NCBI GenBank assembly: GCA_004352715.1 | Contig: SCFE01000108.1 | Coordinates: 2,523 to 66,522, forward strand | Origin: Hofstenia miamia | Taxonomy: Eukaryota > Xenacoelomorpha > Acoela | DNA length: 64,000 nt | Direction of reading: 5' to 3' | Part shown: positions 57,097 through 64,000 of the stretch, one piece after another | Numbering within the stretch: the stretch's first letter is position 1 | Layout of the letters: each line of letters opens with the position of its first letter | Made by a program: the position numbers and the translations under genes | The notes under the pieces: generated by a model | The model's input: the letters and a program-made list of their open reading frames with translations, nothing else | The model's database searches: none | Told to the model about the DNA's origin: nothing

Positions 57097-58757
57097 CTAA
57101 AGTGGAAAAGTTATTAAATCAAAAACATAATGAAGTGCAAATTATTTGGTAAAACCCATTGTTACAGATGAAGAAAATCTATAGCAACAATTTCTAAATT
57201 TACAAAAGAGCACACATGCTTGATCTAGAGCAGGAATAATGTGTATAATTCCTTTCCTGATCTACAAAAAGATAAACAGGCAATGCTATAAACTTAAATT
57301 CATTTAACAGAAAATTTGTTAAATATCTTTTAACAGCATCCATTTAAGAGATCTCAAATTTATGAAAGAATTCGCAGATAATTTATTAGATTTAATACAT
57401 AATTTTACGCAAACTTTTCATTATCTAACTAAAAAACTCATATTTCAAGAAATACCGGGAATGAGAATAAGAAATAGAATTATAAAACTTGAGAAACAAA
57501 TAAGTTTGCGTTTTGTCAAAGTGATAAACAAGGTACTTCATTTCATTTAAGCTAGATTACATAATTACAAGTTGGCATACTCTAAACAAAAGAATTTGCT
57601 GTTTTGTCTACATGAAATCCACACCAGATTTGTGGATTTGAATCAGTTAAAAATAATGCTGTTTTTAACTGATTCAAATCGACCAATCTGGTTTAACATA
57701 TCCTTTAAATATAAATAAATATGTGTACATCACTGCAAATGGGCTGCTTTACTAACCCTTTTAACCCTTTTTTGTTCAAATAAAATAACCTGAATCACAG
57801 CATTTTGCTATACTATATTTTATGGTTTACTTCTCAGAAATGTCAGTAAATGTTCAATTTAGAAATAATTATTTTACTTATATTGTGTTATACTTAAAAA
57901 ATATACAATAGCTAGCGGGGGAATTCATTTCTAAATTTGATAATAGAATTACAGAAAATATGAATTTACTAGTAGTGTAATACATATTTTACATTTAATA
58001 CTCGAAATAAAACTTTAAAAATATAGCAATGATTAGATGAAGCAGTCAAACTGCTAACTCATAAAGTTAGAACAGACTTGAATTTAAATTTACCATTAAG
58101 AATCAAATTACATCAGTGGACAAAAATGGGAAATTCACCATGATATTTCCAGTTCATATAGCAAATCATGCAAATATTTCCCTGTGAAGATCAAAGATAC
58201 AAATAAAGCTTTTACTTTTAAATTACCATGCATGGAGCAAAGTTAATTATCATCGTTATACACGGTGGATTTAACAACACTAGGTCAGAGTTAGGAAAAG
58301 GCATTGTGTGTTTTGAATGTGCTGATGAAGTACTTGTGCCATAATTTGACTTAAATTTCAAATAAAAGCAATTATTGCACCTCAATTCAAATATGCAGAA
58401 CATAATAAAATTGAAACATATAATAGAACCAAATAATTGTGAAATTTTTAAAAACACAAGTGTGTAAGTGCAACCACTTTTCAGGTTTGCTACATTGATG
58501 TTTTAGGTAAAAATATTTTATAATAATTTTTAAAAATTAAGAATAAAGATGCCAAAAGCAACAATGTAAAATTTTAATGGAGGGCTCTGCAGTATTATTG
58601 ATCACCCAACTTGAATAGAACAGATGTCCTCCAACAAGAAACTCCAACAACTCTCCCCTTTTGTAACCAATTTTACAAGTGATTTATAAGTATAAAATTA
58701 GAACAGGTCAAGCTGTTGAAATTAAAAATAATTAGTGCGAAGAAAATAAATGGAAAC
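57097..58757 (-). other. USP intron (1.7 kb)
   Basis: AT-rich; no supportable exon, TE or RNA gene. The plus-strand open frame at 57362-57550 has no recognisable features. Confidence 0.5.
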
Positions 58758-58890
58758 CTCCTCCAAACGAGTGTAGAGGGAGAAGCATTCGAGCAATGAG
58801 ACCGAATCACGACTGTGTGAAAAATCTAATTCATCTTCACCTTCGGCACCGTTCCGTGCAATTTCCAATCGCTTCAAACGTGATGTGAAC
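58758..58890 (-). CDS. USP31/USP43-like protease, exon with the SLLECF block
   Basis: Acceptor TTTAATAG, then one base completing an Arg codon, then FTSRLKRLEIARNG, an acidic stretch (AEGEDELDF) and SVSLLECFSLYTRLEE. The SVSLxECFxLxTxEE block comes just before the zinc-binding segment in USP31 and USP43. The donor GAG|GTTTCC is phase 0. Confidence 0.88.
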
Positions 58891-59119
58891 CTATTAAATA
58901 AAAGATTGAATGAGACCAGTAAAATATAAATAAATTGCATAGATGTATTAATGTAATCCGATTAATTGGAAAAGCGCAATTATTTGATCAACTAATGGAA
59001 ATCGCTTTAAATTACATTTTGTTTCCTAACCAATTGACAATGGACATTTCTGAAATCATTACAAGAACGAACTAATGCCCTAAGCAGGAAAATTAATGCA
59101 AATCAATACTCCAAATTGC

Positions 59120-59363
59120 ATAATTAAAAAAGGTTAAAATTTATGGATAATGATTTTTATCCATTAATGGTATGAATTTGTTTTTAAATGCATTAAAACA
59201 GTTTCAAAAATATATATATATNNNNNNNNNNNNNNNNNNNNNNNNNNNNNNNNNNNNNNNNNNNNNNNNNNNNATAATTAAAAAAGGTTAAAATTTATGG
59301 ATAATGATTTTTATCCATTAATGGTATGAATTTGTTTTTAAATGCATTAAAACAGTTTCAAAA

Positions 59364-59377
<14 letters not shown>
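59120..59377. other. Assembly gap with duplicated flanks
   Basis: About 100 bases at 59120-59221 repeat almost exactly at 59274-59377 on either side of 52 N, and both copies run into (AT)n. This is probably one locus assembled twice across a microsatellite. Confidence 0.85.
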
Positions 59378-59398
<21 letters not shown>

Positions 59399-59399
<1 letters not shown>

Positions 59400-60673
59400 G
59401 AGGTGTGACAAAAAAGAAACAAGGTTTTATTCAGAAAACATTTATTTATAAGTAGAACACAAAATACTAATTTGTACCTTCGAAATAGTCCCCCTCACAG
59501 TTAACACACTTAATCATTCGGCGCTGCCACCCCTAGAAACACTCTACAACGTCTTCTTCCTTCAGGTCCCTCAGCTGCTGCGTCACTGCACCTTCGATGT
59601 CTTCCACAGATGCAAAATGTCTACCCTTCAGTACAGCTTTTATTTTTGGGAAGAGCCAAAAATTGCAGGGAGCCAGATCTAGCTAATACGGTGGGTGCTC
59701 CGAGCATGTCACATGTTTTGAGGTAAAAAAACGCCGCACACTCAAGGCTGTGTGTACAGGCGCATTGTCATGGTGCAGCAGCCATGATTGGTTCTCCCAC
59801 AAATTGGGTCTGCAGCGCCTGACTCTCTCATACAACCGAGCCAGAACTTCCTTGTAGAAGTGCTGATTCACAGTTTGCCCCTCCGGCACGAATTCGTAGT
59901 GAACAAGACCTCTTCAATCAAAAAATGTGATCAGCATCACCATGATTTTCGACTTCAACATTCTGGCGATGCTGGAGTCTTCCACTGCAGGCTTTGCCTC
60001 TTTCTCACTGGGTCATATTGAAACACCCATGTCTCATCTCCAGTAATTACTTTTCCAAGGACATCCGGCTTCTCCTCAATCACCTGCAGGATGTTTCTGC
60101 AAACATTGGTGCGGTTGTCCTTGTGATCATCAGTCAGCAGTTTTGGTACCATCTTGGCACAAACTTTCCGCATTCCAAGATCTTCAGTCAGTATAGTCCG
60201 GACTGTCTCCCTGTCATCCCCAATTCATAGGCAATCATCCGAACAGTCAGTCTCCGATCTCCACGCACCATGCGATTCACACGGTCGATGTTGTCTGCAG
60301 TTTTGGATGTGGAAGGTCGTCCTGACTTCGGGGCACCTTCAACATCCTCACGGCCACTTTTGAAACGTTTATGCCACTCGAAAACTCTTGAGCGTGACAT
60401 GTAGTCATCTCCATACACATTCTGAAGCATTTCTAAACATTCTTTAGGCTTCTTCTCAAGTTTTACCAGGAATTTCAAATTAAATAACAGATTTCTGACA
60501 GACTCTAACTTGTTGTGTGTGTTTACAGAATTTCAATGAAAGGAGATAATGAAACCATATTACGTCTGTAACATGGCGTGATGTTACGTATCATATGACA
60601 CAACTGGCTGGCCAATTGCAGGCCAGTTCTTACTGTGACAGACAAAGCCTCGTTTCTTTTTTGTCATACCTCG
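59399..60673 (-). mobile_element. mariner transposon, full-length ends
   Basis: Ends are CGAGGTGTGACAAAAAAG and, inverted, CGAGGTATGACAAAAAAG, flanked by TA dinucleotides, the Tc1/mariner target. The 1275 bp length is normal for a mariner. It sits in a USP intron, in the (TA)n tract 59370-59398, and is in the same orientation as the USP gene. Confidence 0.93.
59480..60478 (-). pseudogene. mariner transposase, inactivated
   Basis: It starts MKFLVKLEKKPKECLEML. The helix-turn-helix region has VFEWHKRFKSGREDVEGAP and GRPSTSKT. ITGDETWVFQYDP gives the first catalytic Asp and LLHHDNAPVHTAL the second. The third block reads PPY, then stop, then LDLAPCNFWLFPK: the residue 35 positions after the second Asp, which should be Asp in the D,D34D signature, is Asn. 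Frame changes lie near 60190 and 59900. It cannot work. Confidence 0.9.
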
Positions 60674-60776
60674 TATATATTCTAAAATGTCACAAGTTGT
60701 AATTTTAGAGATCATATTAAACGAATATTGATAAATGTGTAAATAAAATTGAAAAATAATAATAATCAAATAAGAC

Positions 60777-60979
60777 CTGAGAAATAGGTCATGAGACCAC
60801 CATGAGGTTATGTTGAGATGAGGAAGTTCAATATCCGACCCAAACATGATGATGTCATCGACAGCTTGGCACATAAGAGGGATCTCTGAATCATAATCGA
60901 AATCGAGAGTGGTTTGATCACTCAAACAAATGCTGAACAGCATATCTTGAGGTCCAGTGGTTGCTGATATCAGAGTATC
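60777..60979 (-). CDS. USP31/USP43-like protease, probable upstream exon
   Basis: A clean 67-codon segment after GCTTTTAG: DTLISATTGPQDM, ICLSDQTTLDFDYDSEI, CQAVDDIIMFGSDIELP, then NITSWWSHDLFL. It ends AG|GTCT, leaving two bases that combine with the first base at 58890 to make Arg. The location fits the variable insert between Cys box and zinc ribbon. Protein similarity is not recognised on its own, so the link rests on phase, strand and order. Confidence 0.6.
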
Positions 60980-63055
60980 CTAAAAGCCCCCTCTAATAAT
61001 ACACAGAAGTTTTGTTCATAATATTCAAAGCACTACAAACTGATTTGTAATATAAGGTAATAGTTGTAAGTCAACAGTAAACTGCAACTACTTTCAACTA
61101 GCTACTAATATAAAAATTTCAAAACAAAGTCACACCCTTTTGTTATTAGGAGTAAATGGTAAAATTAAAACAAAGTTTTTATGAGAAATTTATGGTTCAA
61201 ATATACATTAAATTGTCTCCTCAGATAATATGACCGTTCTCCCAATGCAGTAAATACCAACTCAATTAAATATCGCCACGAAGCATACAAAGAGATTTCT
61301 ACGACGTGATAAGCGTTGGGACCAAAGCTCGCTGATTATGAATTCTGATATTTTGAAATGTTTGTTAAAGGTGAAGAATACTTCGTGTTTTCTATTATGC
61401 CAATACAAGCGGAAGACTTCCGAGTAAATCATTCAAAATAATAACTGAAAATCGACTCTAATGCGTTAACACTTAATTACATCCGCAGTTTTTGAAAAGA
61501 CGCATTATTTAAACTAAAAAGTTGAGCGAATGTTTAGCAAACGTAAAAATTCAACTATTAATTAATTTTACCATTACTAACAAAAGAATTACAAATGCAT
61601 ATAATCCGTTGAACAGGCGCAGAGCATTTATCAAAACATTTAACTACACATTGTCGAAGAAATACAATAAAACTGGTTGACATACATCTAATCTTGCGAT
61701 AGGCTGCAAAATACATTTTTCCATGTAAAAGATAATTAACATTTTGAAGATGGAAAATAATTTGTTGATTAGTTTCAAACATTGAAAAAGGAAAGGTGAC
61801 TAGAGGCATGTGCATTGAATGCACGCGCAATTACTGACTGAATGACGCAATGGAGCCAATTACAGGGTACCCAACTTAACGCAATATTAACCATTACTTG
61901 CCGTAGATTTATGGATTGCATTATGACCACTTCATCATTCTATCACCTACGCCGGAATTTTTCTGGTGACCAGGAAAGAACAATTAGATTAATTCCTCGT
62001 TGATTTATTTATTTCAAGTTAAAAAGAGGTCACTTCCAACAACTGAGGAAAGATGGAGATTGTCACGAGCGTTTATTTTGTTTTCATCAGTTTTAATGTT
62101 GCTATTATTACTGTTTCAATATTTGATCTGACTGTTTTGTGAACCTACTTTTAAAATCAGTTGCCTTGATCGTTTTTAACAGTTTTGTCACTATTTTATT
62201 AAAAGGTTCCTAAGTAGTTAATTATCTAAATATATTCATGTTCACACCAAAATTGGCAAATATTTGTTCACATTTATATATAAAATCTTTTAGATTCTTT
62301 AAAATGAAAAAAATAATAGCAAATCCGAATACTGTTCTAAAAGATTTATCTAGCGGAACAACAGTTTGGGATTATATTATTATATTGATTGATTACAGTA
62401 CAAGCACCGATTGGAAGTTCATTGTGATTGATGTCATCAAATGAAAGTCAATTGAAGGCAAAGGCAACTGTTATTGATGAATAACATAACGAAAATGTAT
62501 TTGAAAAAGACTTATTAAATGTAATGGTTAGAGCTGGTATACCGATTTCGAAGGTTGAAAATGTGCACTTAAGCCCCGTTTACACTGATTCAATTTGAGG
62601 AATTCGTCAAGCGAATTCAATAGCGCTTGGACGCATTTACACCTATTCTTCATGTTGATTTCATTTGACGATTTCAACATTGAAAGCTCTGGTTTACATT
62701 GGTTCTTTTTTGATGATATCTTATAAGAATAATAAGCTAATCTAATTAGCACTGGCCAGACGGCAAAGCCGTAGCTACGGTGGGCAACTGCCGACCTAAA
62801 CATATCTTAGCCTTGTCTTTGTCAACTTGAAAAATGGGGGAAATCTGCAACTACGCTAAAGTACAACGAAAAATTCTCTATTTAACTGTCGGGACAGATT
62901 AGGGTGCAAGTTGATCCAGGAAAAGCTTACTTCAATTTTTTACAAAGATATTACAGCTACAGAAATGAATGGCTAGGATTTTTAATTGCACAATTTGAGG
63001 CTTTGAATTATTAAGCTATTTGAAAGTTTAAATTTCATTATCTACTCTCTTGCTA
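60980..63055. other. Further USP intron or upstream DNA, unassigned
   Basis: The Cys-box exon of the USP was looked for on the minus strand and not found, so it probably lies beyond 64000. A fragment beginning AAGCCCCGTTTACACTG (about 62573) looks like a repeat end, but no partner end was found. Confidence 0.45.
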
Positions 63056-63462
63056 AAAGTGACGGTTTGGGGTGCACAAACACCGCAACTACAGACTGAT
63101 ATTATACAACAATTATTCGTAAATTTATGTATAACTTAACGGTTCCCATGTTTATGCAGCTTCGCGGAACATCTGTACTGCAACAAGATGGTGCTCCTTG
63201 CCACAGCGCCAAAGTTGTGAAACAGTGGATTGTATCACAAGACTTTCGGCTGCTTGAGAGCTGGCCGGGAAACTCCCCAGACCTCAACGTCATAGAAAAT
63301 TGTTGGCATCACATCAAAAACTATCTGAGGAAGCGCCAATGCACATCACTCGACGATTGGAACGAACAAATTAAAGTGGTATGGTGCACAGAGATTACTG
63401 ATGATTATTATAGAAAGCTGGTCGAGTCAATGTCAAATCGCATTGCTGTGTTTGGCCAATAA
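63056..63462 (+). pseudogene. Tc1-like transposase, C-terminal part (DD35E spacing)
   Basis: KVTVWGAQT opens the fragment, a frame change follows before 63127, then LQQDGAPCHSAKVVKQW with the second catalytic Asp and ESWPGNSPDLNVIENCW with the catalytic Glu. Exactly 35 residues separate Asp and Glu, against 34 in typical Tc1. It ends SNRIAVFGQ and TAA at 63460-63462. The DNA-binding part and the first Asp are absent. Confidence 0.85.
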
Positions 63463-63633
63463 TGGCGGACAAACAAATAAATTGTGAGTTTTTCTGAATG
63501 ACTATTTCCTTTCTACACGATGTTATCACATTGTTTTTACATTGTGTTATTATATTGTTTCTACATTGCGTTTTTTAGTGTAAAATACAAAAATTACTAA
63601 ATTTGGAAAGTGTTCCCAAACTTTTGGCCAGTA

Positions 63634-63636
<3 letters not shown>
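63056..63636 (+). mobile_element. Tc1-like transposon, 5'-truncated
   Basis: The 3' terminus reads TTTTGGCCAGTACTG (inverted CAGTACTGGCCAAAAG, a classic Tc1 end) followed by TA. The transposase C-terminal part precedes it. The 5' end and first half of the element are missing. Confidence 0.88.

Positions 63637-63666
<30 letters not shown>
63637..63666. repeat. (TA)n microsatellite
   Basis: TA run between the two Tc1-like elements. Confidence 0.9.
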
Positions 63667-63669
<3 letters not shown>

Positions 63670-63711
63670 CCCATAACTCATTGGACCCCCACAACATTTA
63701 TGTAAATTTCC

Positions 63712-64000
63712 ATGTTTGAGCTTTATGTGCATATGTTAGACAAATATACTCATGTTAATAAACCAAAAACTGAGCCTAGTGACACCTCTGTATTAAAGTT
63801 TGTAGCTTGCCAGTATATAAAACAGGTTCATTATAGTTCACCATTATTAAATATTCCTAGCAAGCAATTATTTGAGACAACCAGAGCAGAAATGGCCATT
63901 TTACATGAAGGAGGTGTGTCCAATAAAACTATTTCAGCATGATTTCATATCTCACCAAACACCATTAGCAATATATTCAACCTAGATGAATCAATTTCGT
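63712..64000 (+). pseudogene. Start of a second Tc1/mariner-like transposase, cut by the window end
   Basis: Late in the frame is a helix-turn-helix-like segment, RAEMAILHEGGVSNKTISA, then an in-frame TGA, then FHISPNTISNIFNLDE. This resembles the first DNA-binding repeat of Tc1-type transposases ('I..L.EGG.S...I...F.IS..T'). The upstream 60 residues are unrecognised. The rest lies past the window. Confidence 0.5.

Noticed and set aside
62573-62800. Repeat end AAGCCCCGTTTACACTG and the small hairpin CCGTAGCTACGG
   Set aside because: No matching second terminus or tRNA-like fold was found.
1-64000. CRISPR arrays, operons, bacterial promoters, tRNA and rRNA genes
   Set aside because: None seen; the window is eukaryotic nuclear DNA with spliced genes and animal TEs.

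Overview
The window is AT-rich metazoan nuclear DNA. It has long introns with GT/AG splice sites, low gene density, many (TA)n and (TAA)n tracts, and a dense layer of old transposable elements (TEs). The host genes and the TE mix (mariner, Tc1, piggyBac, hAT, R4/Dong-like and Tx1/L1-like LINEs, Ty3/gypsy) point to an invertebrate animal, but the sequence does not let me name the phylum. Seven runs of N interrupt the assembly, and several have duplicated or homopolymer edges that look like unmerged contig ends.

Two host genes can be assembled with matching splice phases, both on the minus strand. (1) A sigma-class glutathione S-transferase has an N-terminal exon at 19060-19269 and a C-terminal exon at 7205-7624. 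Its 11.4 kb intron is filled with TEs, and a decayed GST C-terminal relic lies on the opposite strand at 5600-5860. (2) The 3' part of a USP31/USP43-like ubiquitin-specific protease has seven exons between 60979 and 39115. They encode the zinc-ribbon segment, the catalytic His box (GGHYT), the FDD box and a Ser-rich tail. Its introns hold a Tx1/L1-type LINE, a piggyBac relic, a mariner, several MITEs and a pseudogene of an uncharacterised repeated protein family. The Cys box should lie beyond 64000.

Layout: 1-7.2 kb, unassigned DNA with MITEs, one candidate membrane-protein exon (3472-3665) and the GST relic. 7.2-19.3 kb, the GST gene; its intron holds a LINE with a hAT inside it, a foldback element, an R4/Dong-like LINE in TAA repeats, and two more 5'-truncated LINEs. 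21.4-33.7 kb, one minus-strand Ty3/gypsy element with two LTRs, PBS, gag, protease, RT/RNase H, integrase and a third-ORF region, all broken and invaded by five MITE-type insertions. 35.2-37 kb, a related LTR fragment and a LINE relic. 39-61 kb, the USP gene with its loaded introns. 63-64 kb, two Tc1-like elements, the second cut by the window end.

No transposase or reverse transcriptase here appears intact. I saw no CRISPR array, tRNA or rRNA. The most interesting points are a U2-snRNA-like 5' end on the Tx1/L1-type LINE, a foldback element with reiterated terminal modules, an orphan terminal exon inside the gypsy element, a gypsy copy whose LTRs are nearly identical although its genes are dead, and a repeat motif shared between a minisatellite and a MITE terminus.
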